The notes: generated from the sequence alone by a model not told the origin. Counted from the first letter of the stretch, positions 14,094-21,774 are shown. The stretch: DNA of 34,954 nt from Neobacillus novalis NBRC 102450 (GCF_001591805.1 NZ_BCVP01000047.1:1-34954), one strand, 5' to 3'. Made by a program: numbers and translations.

Positions 14094-14456
14094 ATGGAAT
14101 TTAATCTAAGCAATGCCCTTAATCAAGGCAGGCGGGTCAATGATATTGCTGCAGATATAAGAAGCAGTAAAAACAGTTTGAATGTTGTGAAAGGTAGCCT
14201 GGGAAGCAGTTGGAAAGCCACTGAAATGACCTACATTAATCATCATTTTGACCAATTGACAACAGAGATATCCCGGTTGGCAACCGAATTAGAATCCATT
14301 GGAAACGATATTCAAAGTACAGCAAATGAAGTACATAGAGAAATAGAAGAGAAAAAAGCAGCAGAAGCGAAGGCAAAGGCCGAAGCGGAAGCGAAAGCAA
14401 AGGCGGATGCAGAGGCAAAAGCCGAAGCCGCTGCTAAAGCCAAGGCAAATCCATAA
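14094..14456 (+). CDS. WXG100/DUF5344-like partner protein of a type VII effector
   Basis: A 120-residue, mainly helical protein. The first 90 residues match small WXG-type partners found beside LXG effectors: a first helix, a turn with SSWKATE (about 38-44, a W-x-A/G motif), and a long second helix ending in EEKKAAEAKAK. From about 86 it becomes a low-complexity Ala/Lys/Glu tail with a TolA-like pattern. The ATG at 14094 follows GAGGTGATG. It opens a five-gene operon. Such proteins bind the N-terminal helical domain of their effector and help deliver it to the ESX/T7SS membrane machine (EssC/YukB). Secretion machinery genes are not in the window. Confidence 0.7.
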   Translation: MEFNLSNALNQGRRVNDIAADIRSSKNSLNVVKGSLGSSWKATEMTYINHHFDQLTTEISRLATELESIGNDIQSTANEVHREIEEKKAAEAKAKAEAEAKAKADAEAKAEAAAKAKANP

Positions 14457-14484
14457 GGAACGAGTCAACTCTGGAGGTGAAAAC

Positions 14485-15612
14485 ATGTCTCAAATCAAAA
14501 TACATACTGACAGCGTTGAGCAAAACAGCAGTCTTGTCCGGCATCAAGCGCAGAAATTAACAACGGCCAAAACCAGCCTGCAATCCACCACCCATCAAAT
14601 CGATAGCCGCATCTTAGCACGAAAAAATATCAGTGGCAGACTCCAGGCTGTTAACACTTCCCTCGATAAACTAACGAAACAGGTAAGAGAATTAGACAGC
14701 TTTTTAAAACAATCAGCCAATTATTATGATGAAGCCGAGAAAAAAATCACCGGCTCAAATGACTGGAAAGTGCTAGTCCGCAATTTCATGCTGGGCGCTA
14801 CTGCTATGGCCATTAACCCGAAAACCCTTCTTCGGGCAGGTAAGGGCCTTTCCTTCAGGCTGTTTCGTAAAGATGGAAAAGTTCTCATTAAGGTCGTAAG
14901 AGGAAAAGTAGGCAGCCACCAGGATTTTTCAAAGTACTATAACTTAATGAAGCAAAACCTCAGCGGAACAGCTAAATGGAGCCGGACTTTCGTAACAAAA
15001 TTAGCGAATGAGGGTGTGCCGCTTTATGACGAAAATCGCGGCCGTTTTTTTAACAACCGCAATAAATTTATGAACACCCAGTTTGCTGACTTAAATAAAG
15101 CGGTCCGAAACATTGGGCAAGACCAAGTGAAGCTAGTGGGAAGAGCGGCAAAAGAAGGGCTTGTCGACGGAGTGAAGGTCTGGGACGATTTAAAAGGCTG
15201 GAAAACTGCCCAAGGCCTGGCGAACACCGGAAAAGCCCTGGGGGTTCTCGGAACCGGCCTCACGGTGTGGAGTGATTTTCAGGACAGTTTCCAAGATAAG
15301 CATACCGGACAATGGGACTATAACTCAACGAAGGTAAAAGAGTTCGGCGTCAACCTTGGCGTTGATATCGGGATGGCAGGCGGAGCAACGGCATTAGGCG
15401 CAGCTGCAGGTTCCTTCTTCCTCCCTCCTGTTGGGACCGTTGTCGGGGGCCTTGTCGGATTTTCAATCAATGCCGCTACCAATTATAAATTTGGCGGGCC
15501 GCCGGCGGAAAGTGTCACGGACCGGGTAAAGGAGATTGCCAATCACCCGATTAAGACGGCAAATGCAATCGGAAACAAGATATCCAATTCGATTAAAAAA
15601 ATCTTTTGGTAG
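14485..15612 (+). CDS. Putative type VII secreted toxin with C-terminal glycine zipper
   Basis: A 375-residue protein. Residues 1-90 are a long helical hairpin of the kind that targets proteins to T7SS. About 105-255 is a basic, mixed middle region. The end contains a hydrophobic glycine-zipper hairpin: GKALGVLGTGLTVWSDF (about 257-273), then MAGGATALGAAAGSFFLPPV and GTVVGGLVGF (about 308-340), with small residues every four positions. Glycine-zipper toxins such as Staphylococcus TspA and Streptococcus TelE depolarise membranes. There is no nuclease or deaminase motif. The ATG at 14485 follows GGAGGTG; codons upstream overlap gene 14094. The membrane protein next door is its likely immunity factor. 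The toxin call is inference from architecture. Confidence 0.65.
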   Translation: MSQIKIHTDSVEQNSSLVRHQAQKLTTAKTSLQSTTHQIDSRILARKNISGRLQAVNTSLDKLTKQVRELDSFLKQSANYYDEAEKKITGSNDWKVLVRNFMLGATAMAINPKTLLRAGKGLSFRLFRKDGKVLIKVVRGKVGSHQDFSKYYNLMKQNLSGTAKWSRTFVTKLANEGVPLYDENRGRFFNNRNKFMNTQFADLNKAVRNIGQDQVKLVGRAAKEGLVDGVKVWDDLKGWKTAQGLANTGKALGVLGTGLTVWSDFQDSFQDKHTGQWDYNSTKVKEFGVNLGVDIGMAGGATALGAAAGSFFLPPVGTVVGGLVGFSINAATNYKFGGPPAESVTDRVKEIANHPIKTANAIGNKISNSIKKIFW

Positions 15613-15621
15613 GAGCATTCT

Positions 15622-16374
15622 ATGTTAAAAAATAGTAACGAAACAGATTTCTATGAACTGAAGTCAGTGGCGAACGGGCGGTTAAGCCCCGATCGCATCT
15701 CTGCATTTTTTTGGGTCACCTTTTTAATCAGCGCGGTTTCCACCATCGTAGTGGTTGTGGGAGCCGACTCCATGATGTTTATTCGTGATGCCTGGATTCA
15801 ATTTATCAGAATCGATATTTTTATATTACTGGCACAGCTCGTGATTGCAATCTTTTTCACATTTTCAAAAAATACATACAAATTTCAAAGGGTCCAATCC
15901 ATTTTACTTGCCATCATCAGTGTGAAATTTTCACTTGATTTTTATAAGGTCTATTTTCTCGCTCTTGAAGACCGCCTGGCTCCAGACTATATGTGGATCA
16001 CAGGCTTTGTTCTGATTGGCGGAGGACTGGTCTATTTATTCCTTTCGACCTGGCGGGCTATTATTCGAGTTAAAAAAGGGGCCTTTCAAAAGGGCGGGAA
16101 ATTACTCTACGATTTTCAAACATCCAAAGGCCATATAAGTCTATCGTTTGTCATCGGAGCTACGATTATTGGGGGATCGATTATCAAAACGCTGTCAAGC
16201 AATGGTAGTGGTTTCGCCGAAATCTACATCCTGCTGGGTGTCTTTGCCCTGTTGCAGTACCTTCTTGCCCTCGCCTGGCCGGAGTTTTTTCTACTAGCCT
16301 ACTGTAAATGCCGGTTCGATTCCTTTTTGAAAAATCAGCCTAAAAAACTAGCAGAAAGAGGACTGAAACGATGA
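15622..16374 (+). CDS. Six-helix membrane protein, probable immunity protein
   Basis: A 250-residue protein with about six membrane segments (near 27-49, 59-81, 90-114, 123-144, 170-191, 197-225) and a basic tail (KKLAERGLKR). It begins 9 nt after the glycine-zipper protein, behind TAGGAG, and overlaps the next gene by ATGA. Polytopic membrane proteins of this size protect against membrane-depolarising T7SS toxins (TsaI/DUF443 with TspA, TipE with TelE). I do not recognise a DUF443 signature here, so a different family with the same role is possible. The position and topology support immunity; a purely structural membrane role cannot be excluded. Confidence 0.55.
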   Translation: MLKNSNETDFYELKSVANGRLSPDRISAFFWVTFLISAVSTIVVVVGADSMMFIRDAWIQFIRIDIFILLAQLVIAIFFTFSKNTYKFQRVQSILLAIISVKFSLDFYKVYFLALEDRLAPDYMWITGFVLIGGGLVYLFLSTWRAIIRVKKGAFQKGGKLLYDFQTSKGHISLSFVIGATIIGGSIIKTLSSNGSGFAEIYILLGVFALLQYLLALAWPEFFLLAYCKCRFDSFLKNQPKKLAERGLKR

Positions 16375-16829
16375 ATATTAAACGTAAACCGGTTGTGTTT
16401 CATAATGTAATAAGCGCGATAGCCACATGTAAATCGGATGAGTGGTTTGTGAGTGCCGTTGAATTAAGAAATGCTGTCATCAAAAGCGGCCTATATGGGA
16501 CAGGCCCAGTCATCTATCAATTTGCGGGTTATAATCCAAAAACGGATATGGCTGATTATACGTTTTATTTGCCTGTCAGTGCCCCGATTGAGCTTGGGGA
16601 AAATGAGAAATATCAGTTTTTTCCTGAATGGAAATTCGAGGATGGTCTAGTACTCCGCCATGCAGATTTAGAGGAAGACCTCGAGGAGTCCTATGAAGTC
16701 CTGCGGGCATGTGCAGACGAGCTTCATTATGAGTTACAGGAACCTTTTTATCATATCTACTTAGATGTCTATGGCGGTGGGATCATTGATATTTATGCGC
16801 CGATCACAAAGGAGCGGTTAGATGATTAA
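16371..16829 (+). CDS. DUF5085-like accessory protein of the T7SS effector cassette
   Basis: A 152-residue soluble, acidic protein. The segment GTGPVIYQFAGYNPKTDMAD and the following YTFYLPVSAPIEL resemble the effector-binding (GyrI-like/SOUL) fold: a strand, a loop, then the FYLPV strand. The end (FYHIYLDVYGGGIIDIYAPI) forms the closing strands. I believe the family is DUF5085, often found next to WXG and LXG genes in Bacilli. It overlaps the membrane gene before it (ATGA) and the paralogue after it (8 nt). It could be an adaptor, chaperone or second immunity factor. No enzymatic motif is visible. Confidence 0.55.
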   Translation: MNIKRKPVVFHNVISAIATCKSDEWFVSAVELRNAVIKSGLYGTGPVIYQFAGYNPKTDMADYTFYLPVSAPIELGENEKYQFFPEWKFEDGLVLRHADLEEDLEESYEVLRACADELHYELQEPFYHIYLDVYGGGIIDIYAPITKERLDD

Positions 16830-17262
16830 CCCAAACGATTCCATCCGCTTCGCCAATGTACTTTCGCGAAAATATCGCTTCCATTATCTAGATATGAATG
16901 AGGCTCTTGAAGATTTTTTAAACGATGTCGGCTCTCTGAAGGCAGCAGTGCGCGGCCCGCTCTTCTACTCCATCCACAATGTTCCGCTCGATGAGATGGT
17001 GAACGCTGAGTTTTACATGCCAATCGAGGATGACTGGATGGAACCTCTGGACGACATGCGCTTCCACAGCTTTTTCAGCATTGAAAACATGATCTCACTT
17101 TGCCTCGCAGAAAACGTCGAGGCCAAGACAGAAGCTGCCTATAAGCTGCTATTCGATTACATCGAGGAGCATAAACTGGAGCAGACAACACCGATCTTTC
17201 ATGTTGTTTCTGGTGATGAAAATTTTCAGTATTCGTTTATTAAAATTGGGGTAAGCGAGTAA
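16822..17262 (+). CDS. Second DUF5085-like accessory protein, paralogue of 16371-16829
   Basis: A 146-residue protein of the same layout as its neighbour. KAAVRGPLFYSIHNVP aligns with the GTGPVIYQF part, AEFYMPIEDDWM with the FYLPV strand, and TPIFHVVSGDENFQYSFIKI with the closing strands. Pairwise identity by eye is low but the order of elements is the same, so an old duplication is likely. It overlaps the upstream gene by 8 nt and has GGAGCGG as ribosome site inside that gene. It is last in the operon, 35 nt before a terminator. A pair may form a heterodimer; this is inference. Confidence 0.55.
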   Translation: MINPNDSIRFANVLSRKYRFHYLDMNEALEDFLNDVGSLKAAVRGPLFYSIHNVPLDEMVNAEFYMPIEDDWMEPLDDMRFHSFFSIENMISLCLAENVEAKTEAAYKLLFDYIEEHKLEQTTPIFHVVSGDENFQYSFIKIGVSE

Positions 17263-17296
17263 GGAATGCCCTTGCCCTTGCACGAGACTATAGCGA

Positions 17297-17335
17297 AAAT
17301 CCACTCCCGGCCTTGGGAGTGGATTTATATATTTT
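17297..17335 (+). terminator. Terminator of the T7SS effector operon
   Basis: Perfect 12-bp arms AAATCCACTCCC (17297-17308) and GGGAGTGGATTT (17315-17326) with a 6-nt loop are followed by ATATATTTT. Confidence 0.85.
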
Positions 17336-17369
17336 CCCTCATGATGGCTAATCTTTCATAATCCCGTAA

Positions 17370-17558
17370 CCAAAGCCGCAACAGAAAAAGCATCTGTACA
17401 ACTACCCAAAAAGCAGAAGTTCAAGAAAACCTCAATGGTTTATTTACGGCGCTGTAGCACTTGTTGCTGGAGGTATGTTACTTATCTTAATTGCAGGATT
17501 TGTGCCATCAAGAATGGCTGCTAAGAAAGACCCAGTTATTGCACTCCGCACTAAATAG
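17370..17558 (+). pseudogene. C-terminal remnant of an ABC-type (FtsX/MacB-like) permease
   Basis: A frame without a start runs from 17370 to a TAG at 17556-17558. It ends in a membrane helix (YGAVALVAGGMLLILIAGF) and then VPSRMAAKKDPVIALR. That ending is the signature of FtsX-type permeases (P-x-R-x-A-x-x-x-P-x-x-A-L-R). The first half reads better in another frame, so a frameshift near 17425 is likely. All upstream transporter sequence is gone. The interval 17263-17716 contains no intact gene. Confidence 0.6.
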
Positions 17559-17654
17559 TAAGTATAGTTTTTTGCCTTTTAGCAACAGAAGACCTCAGAA
17601 TTACATTGTATTAGGGACAAGTTAATGATTAGCCTTAATCACAAAGGATCTTTT

Positions 17655-17690
17655 AGGCTTATACTATTGAAAAGGCTTATACTATTGAAA
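17655..17690 (+). repeat. 18-bp direct duplication before the YfhP-like gene
   Basis: AGGCTTATACTATTGAAA occurs twice in immediate succession, 18 bp apart. Each copy contains TATACT, so the duplication may double a -10-like element. No clear -35 is seen. Confidence 0.5.
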
Positions 17691-17719
17691 GAAAATATTA
17701 AAATAAATGGTGGTAAATG

Positions 17720-18595
17720 ATGGATACAATCACACATACTTTATTCGGTCTAAGTCTTTACGGTGCAGTTGATAAAAAAGACATGGATAAGAATACCAAA
17801 GGAGCGTATTTACTGACCGCTGTCGGAGCCAGCCAAATTCCGGATATAGATGTCATTTCACGCCTTTGGGACACCGAAGGACTTTATCAGATGTGGCATA
17901 GGGGCATTACCCACTCTATTTTCCTTACACCAGTCTGGGCCCTGTTATTTTTTCTTCTGTCTCTCTTTCTTTTCAAAGTTAAAGATAAAAAACTATTTCT
18001 GCTGGGATGGCTGGCTGTTTTCATACACGACACCAGCGATTTATTCAATGCATGGGGGACAGGCTATTTGGAACCATTCTCAAATATACGGATTACCTTT
18101 GGCACTATTCCAATTGTTGATTTAGTATTTTGGATAATAATAGGAACAGCATTTATATTTTCAAAAAGAAACAAACTGAAATCCCCTTACTACTTTAAAA
18201 TGGCATGGGCCTTTTTACTTCTCCATGTTATTGTCCAAAGCACGCAGGGATTTCTTATTTATAAACAATATGATCAACAATATGATCAAATTGCGCTGTC
18301 TGCAGGCTTTATTCCATGGAATTATTCAGTCATTGCCAAAAAAGAAGATAAAGTTACCATTTTTAATGATAATCTTTTCTCGGAAAAGGAAATCCAATAC
18401 GTGCTGCAATCAAACGAATCAGCTGATTTGGATAAATTGTTCTCTCAGCGCAAGGAAGCTAAAACCCTTTATGAATGGTCCCCATTTGTCGTTCTTGTTG
18501 ATGATGATGAAAAGCTTGGCCTCTATGATCCCCGTTTTTACAGAAATGGTCAGTCTTTTTTATTTGAATTTATCGAGAAAAACACAGAAAGATGA
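17720..18595 (+). CDS. YfhP/YdjM-family metal-dependent membrane hydrolase
   Basis: A 291-residue protein of the DUF457 family (B. subtilis YfhP, E. coli YdjM). Family motifs appear in order: MDTITHTLFGLSLYG at the start, SQIPDIDVIS (about 37-46, the Pro-Asp-x-Asp metal motif), HRGITHSI (about 60-67), and FIHDTSDLFNAWG (about 100-112). Four to five hydrophobic helices alternate with these histidine and aspartate loops, which form a metal site near the membrane. The C-terminal 100 residues are soluble. A weak TGGTGG precedes the ATG pair at 17717/17720; I use the second. It is a single gene closed by a long perfect terminator that overlaps its last codons. Substrate is unknown for the family. 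Confidence 0.8.
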   Translation: MDTITHTLFGLSLYGAVDKKDMDKNTKGAYLLTAVGASQIPDIDVISRLWDTEGLYQMWHRGITHSIFLTPVWALLFFLLSLFLFKVKDKKLFLLGWLAVFIHDTSDLFNAWGTGYLEPFSNIRITFGTIPIVDLVFWIIIGTAFIFSKRNKLKSPYYFKMAWAFLLLHVIVQSTQGFLIYKQYDQQYDQIALSAGFIPWNYSVIAKKEDKVTIFNDNLFSEKEIQYVLQSNESADLDKLFSQRKEAKTLYEWSPFVVLVDDDEKLGLYDPRFYRNGQSFLFEFIEKNTER

Positions 18596-18622
18596 GCATG
18601 CTGCTCATCTTTCTGTGTTTTT
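18578..18622. terminator. Long bidirectional terminator
   Basis: Arms of 21 bp (AAAAACACAGAAAGATGAGCA and its complement) pair perfectly over a 3-nt loop. The left arm includes the end of the YfhP-like gene. A and T runs on both sides allow termination from either strand. Confidence 0.85.
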
Positions 18623-18796
18623 ATACCTTCCGGATAGATAGAAAAAGTGAAGAAGCAGGAAATGATCTAACTGGGCTTGATTCATGATTTGTTGTTTCAT
18701 TTCAGCGGCTGCCTGTGCCGATGGCGGTGCTGCATTCGCATTTATGTGATCCATTGCCTTTGCTGCTAATGCCTCTGCCTTCGCTTGTCGAGGGAT
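18605..18796 (-). pseudogene. C-terminal remnant of a helical protein
   Basis: A minus-strand frame of 63 codons is open from an in-frame TAG at 18797-18799 to a TGA at 18605-18607. It has strong coding character: AKAEALAAKAMDHINANAAP, then QLDHFLLLHFFYLSGRY. No start with a ribosome site exists, and the 5' side is cut off by a terminator-like repeat. It seems to be the tail of a lost gene. I do not recognise the family. Confidence 0.45.
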
Positions 18797-18798
18797 CT

Positions 18799-18840
18799 AA
18801 AAAGCAATTGGGACAAGAAACCTGTCCCAATTGCTTTTTT
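18799..18840. terminator. REP-like palindrome serving as terminator
   Basis: AAAAAGCAATTGGGACA (18799-18815) pairs with TGTCCCAATTGCTTTTT (18823-18839). Its centre is the GGGACA…TGTCCC word of the dispersed repeats, and A/T runs on both ends make it a bidirectional terminator. It lies directly after the minus-strand gene at 18841. Confidence 0.75.
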
Positions 18841-19222
18841 AATCATAGTTCAGTTCATCCACATTGATGACTTTGCCGACGATGGCGTCAATTGTAACAA
18901 GGACGGAAATGTCGCTGAAGTCATCCGTTACTTCAATTTCGAAAAATGGATCATCAGGTGTTGGAGTGGAATTTGTCCCAAAAACGGGTGAGGCAATATT
19001 TAAGACTTCATCGACATTGTCCTCCTCCGTATCAGCAGCAAAATGCTTCCACTTTGGCGAGGCAAAGAAATCCGCAAAGGCAGATGATAGTAAATGGTGA
19101 AGGATAGCCGAATAACACGTATACAAGGGTCCTATACGGCATAAGTCATCTTTAAATTCTAGCAATAATACGGAATCTGGACGAGGTGCTGTCCCCTCGT
19201 CCCGCCATTCTAGTTCCAACAC
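18839..19222 (-). CDS. Hypothetical acidic protein, N-terminus uncertain
   Basis: The frame encodes up to 127 residues from a GTG at 19222 with no good ribosome site. The first 20 residues are made by a REP-like palindrome (19179-19202), so they are unlikely to be original. The remainder (LLEFKDDLCRIGPLY…, then SPKWKHFAADTEEDN, then an acidic strand-rich end FFEIEVTDDFSD and VNVDELNYD) looks like real protein. A start inside, for instance a TTG near 19165, is possible but lacks a clear ribosome site. It is either a 5'-truncated gene or a gene with an unusual start. I recognise no family. The terminator at 18799 follows it. Confidence 0.4.
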   Translation of the reverse strand: MLELEWRDEGTAPRPDSVLLLEFKDDLCRIGPLYTCYSAILHHLLSSAFADFFASPKWKHFAADTEEDNVDEVLNIASPVFGTNSTPTPDDPFFEIEVTDDFSDISVLVTIDAIVGKVINVDELNYD

Positions 19223-19282
19223 TTCACTATTCTATTATCCGGGTGGCAGGCACGGGGATCTTGTCCCAAGGCCTGTCAGGGG
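19179..19282. repeat. Two REP-like elements
   Basis: GGACGAGG…CCTCGTCC (19179-19202) is followed by a GGGTGGCAGGCACGGGGATC and TTGTCCCAAGGCCTGTCAGG block (19241-19280). Both have the word types seen in the other intergenic repeats. Confidence 0.55.
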
Positions 19283-19289
19283 CAAAGAA

Positions 19290-20498
19290 TTACCAATAAA
19301 ACCGAATATGATCAGTTGCTGAGTCATATTGAACTTTCCAATCCGGGAACGTGTAGGTAGTTTGATTTTCCAATGCTAAATTCGTATATTCATACAATTC
19401 CTCATAGGTTGCCGGATGACCCATTGCAGCAGCGATATATCTGCCAAAGTGGGCACTGGAAGCCTCGATATCGATATAACCAGCCTCAATCGAGCCAAAC
19501 TGCTTGCCATTCCTTATCAGAACAATCACCGTATCGCTCTGTTCAATCGCTTCCAAATGATTTTCTTTAAAAACAGCGGTTAGCTGATCAAAATAGGGAT
19601 TGTTCGGAATCCAATACCAGTCTTCTCCGACGTACCTGCCATCAACCGTCATATTTTTCGCTGTTCTCCCATCGCCATAGTAGTAATGCCAGCGATAGTT
19701 TATCATAACCCATCCCTTAATCATTGCCCCGGATTCATCAAAATAATAGTATTTTTCTCCTTCTTGAATCGCAAGTGCGCCCGTTCGCATATTTCCGTAG
19801 TCATTAAAATAATACCAATTGCCCCCTGACTGAAGCCAGCCGGTTCTCATCTTCCCGTCTGGATTTAAATAAAACCAATCTTGACCAATCTGTTTCCATC
19901 CCGTTTTCATGGCACCATTTGGATCCAAGTAATACCATGTGGCACCGCTTTTTAACCAGCCTGTCCTCATGGCACCGCTGCCCTCCAAATAATACCATTT
20001 ACTACCAGTCTGGATCCAGCCAGTCTTCATGCTCCCCTGTTGATTAAAGAAATACCATTTCCCATCGATATATTTCCAGCCTGTGGCCATGACCCCGCTT
20101 GACCGATCAAGAAAATACCAGATACCGCGGTCCATAACCCATCCCATTCGCATATTCCCACTGCCGTTAAGGAAATACCAATTGCCGCCTTGATATAGCC
20201 AACCCGTTTTCATCACACCATTTTGATCGAGAAAGTACCTGCTCCCTTTATCATTTAACCAACCTTTATAGGGTACACCTTGACTTCCCATTTTAAAGTA
20301 ATACCAATTCCCTTCATACTGATGCCAATTAAGCGGGTAATTAATATACTTTTGACCATCTATAGTCATTTCAAATATTAACACCCCGCCAGGCAGACCA
20401 TCCTTCTGGGTAACACCTGCGGCGGCGGCAGATGCACTAGGCAACCAACCGATTGCAAAAATAAGTACAAACAGAGCTGAAAATAGTAATTTCTTCAT
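19290..20498 (-). CDS. Secreted cell-wall-binding repeat protein
   Basis: A 402-residue secreted protein. Residues 1-24 are a Sec signal peptide (MKKLLFSALFVLIFAIG…ASA). From about 58 to 280 there are about ten copies of a 20-residue repeat of the choline/glucan-binding type (for example NWYYF…GxMRTGW, with W-Y-F/Y and T-G-W in each). These fold as beta-hairpins that bind cell-wall sugars or teichoic-acid groups. The last 100 residues (from about 300, YFDQLTAVFKENHLEAIEQS) form a non-repeat domain with no catalytic motif I know. GGGGGG precedes the ATG at 20498. It is a single gene. It probably sits on the cell surface; the job of the C-terminal domain is unknown. Confidence 0.85.
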   Translation of the reverse strand: MKKLLFSALFVLIFAIGWLPSASAAAAGVTQKDGLPGGVLIFEMTIDGQKYINYPLNWHQYEGNWYYFKMGSQGVPYKGWLNDKGSRYFLDQNGVMKTGWLYQGGNWYFLNGSGNMRMGWVMDRGIWYFLDRSSGVMATGWKYIDGKWYFFNQQGSMKTGWIQTGSKWYYLEGSGAMRTGWLKSGATWYYLDPNGAMKTGWKQIGQDWFYLNPDGKMRTGWLQSGGNWYYFNDYGNMRTGALAIQEGEKYYYFDESGAMIKGWVMINYRWHYYYGDGRTAKNMTVDGRYVGEDWYWIPNNPYFDQLTAVFKENHLEAIEQSDTVIVLIRNGKQFGSIEAGYIDIEASSAHFGRYIAAAMGHPATYEELYEYTNLALENQTTYTFPDWKVQYDSATDHIRFYW

Positions 20499-20699
20499 TC
20501 TATCCCCCCATGAAATCTATGAAAATACTTGCTACATTTACTATACAATTTTAGGAAGTAAATAAATAGTAAAATAGGATAAAAATAGTTGGAAATCGAT
20601 TGGGAGGTTCTTATGGTGTTTTTAATTCATTTTTCCAACTTTCACCCATGCCCTTCTATTGCTGTTATTCTTCAGATTCAACAGGAACGGTTCTCATGG

Positions 20700-21167
20700 T
20701 CATAACTTTTTTTCATAACAATCCACTTCATTTGAGCGATTTGATTTCGCTGTTTTAAAGTATTTAAATCCAAGAGAACTCCAGAACCTCTGGGCATGAT
20801 GGTTCTCTTTCAGAACGCCGACCCTTAAAACGCTCAATCCATTATTAATCAATTCTTTTTCAAATTTATTATAGGCTTGCGTTCCGAATCCAAAGCCTTG
20901 GTAATCTACATGAATGATCATTAATCCCAGCCATGGACACTGATCTTTTTCATTCAACAATAAATAATCAACAATACCAATATACGTATCTTCAAGCTTA
21001 ATAAATAGGCTCTTTGTATTATTATTCAATAACTCCACTTTTACTTCCTCAAGTGTTCTGCTTTCCTTTTCATTCACCAGTTGATTATAGCCTGGATTTG
21101 AATTGATGATTTCAAGAGCTATATATAATGTTTCTTCTGTTATTTCTTCAAAATGGATTGAATTCAA
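20700..21167 (-). CDS. GNAT-family N-acetyltransferase
   Basis: A 155-residue GNAT acetyltransferase. The acetyl-CoA motif A is DYQGFGFGTQAY (about 87-98, a Q-x-x-G-x-G/A type loop), preceded by the strand WLGLMIIHV. The motif B end is HHAQRFWSSLGFKYFK (about 123-138), the usual N-x-x-A-x-x-F/Y-x-x-x-G-F. Length is normal. It starts at a TTG (21167) with AAAGGTGTG upstream. A small amine, an antibiotic or a protein N-terminus could be acetylated; nothing here tells which. It is probably transcribed alone; the XRE-cupin gene ends 61 nt upstream on the same strand with a REP-like palindrome between them. Confidence 0.85.
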   Translation of the reverse strand: MNSIHFEEITEETLYIALEIINSNPGYNQLVNEKESRTLEEVKVELLNNNTKSLFIKLEDTYIGIVDYLLLNEKDQCPWLGLMIIHVDYQGFGFGTQAYNKFEKELINNGLSVLRVGVLKENHHAQRFWSSLGFKYFKTAKSNRSNEVDCYEKKL

Positions 21168-21207
21168 TTTCTATCACACCTTTCTTTCTTTTTCCTAGTA
21201 GAGAACT

Positions 21208-21228
21208 AGGACAAGGGCCTATGTCCCA
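21208..21228. repeat. REP-like palindrome
   Basis: AGGACAAGG-GC-CTATGTCCC is a member of the GGGAC…GTCCC family, between the XRE-cupin and GNAT genes. It could act as a weak terminator for the regulator but lacks a T run. Confidence 0.45.
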
Positions 21229-21774
21229 TTAAACAGGAATACTCGAAATGCAAAGGAACTTTACAATCGAATCTGTTTTATTAATCCAGTTGTGGGGGGT
21301 TGTTGAATCAAGGTAAATACAGTCAAAGGGATTCAATTCATGTTCCTCTTTATCAATAAGGATTGTCAGTTTCCCTTCTAGAACGTAAAGAAATTCTTGC
21401 CCCGAATGGGAATATGAATCCTCTCGTTCAGCGCCTGGATTTAGCAAGACTAATATTGGGTTAAATAGCGGATTTTCAATGTTGCCCGTTAAATCCTTAT
21501 AAAAAAATTGGTTTTCAAGGGTGTTCGTTATACTAACGACATTTCTCATAATAGTTGTTTCTTCTTTCCTATCGAATTCTGAAAAGAAGTAGCTTGGATT
21601 AACTCCAAGTGCATCAGAAATTTTCTTCAATGATTCAAGCGTTACCGATGATTTTGAACGTTCCACTTGAGATAAAAAACTGATTGAAAGATTCGTATGA
21701 TCGGCTATTTGTTTTAATGTTAACTTTCGCTCTTTTCGTAAACTCTTTATTTTTACTCCAATTAAATCGTCCAC
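21229..21774 (-). CDS. XRE-cupin transcriptional regulator
   Basis: A 181-residue regulator with an XRE helix-turn-helix at about 6-60 (LTLKQIADHTNLSISFLSQVERSKSSVTLES) and a cupin barrel at about 100-175. The cupin is marked by SHSGQEFLYVLEGKLTI and the second motif FDCIYLDSTTPHNWIN, in which histidine and glutamate positions could hold a metal or ligand. This is the PuuR-like layout used by regulators of amine or amino-acid catabolism. The start is GTG (21774) with GGAGTGGGG before it. It is divergent from the lyase and dehydrogenase genes, and an inverted repeat in between is a likely binding site. Confidence 0.85.
   Translation of the reverse strand: MDDLIGVKIKSLRKERKLTLKQIADHTNLSISFLSQVERSKSSVTLESLKKISDALGVNPSYFFSEFDRKEETTIMRNVVSITNTLENQFFYKDLTGNIENPLFNPILVLLNPGAEREDSYSHSGQEFLYVLEGKLTILIDKEEHELNPFDCIYLDSTTPHNWINKTDSIVKFLCISSIPV

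Noticed and set aside
14407..14484. Upstream extension of the glycine-zipper protein
   Set aside because: It overlaps the preceding gene's tail in another frame, and GGAGGTG marks the ATG at 14485.
20640..20699. Twelve-codon minus-strand frame (MTMRTVPVESEE) after the GNAT gene
   Set aside because: It is too short, has no clear ribosome site of its own, and nothing distinguishes it from chance.
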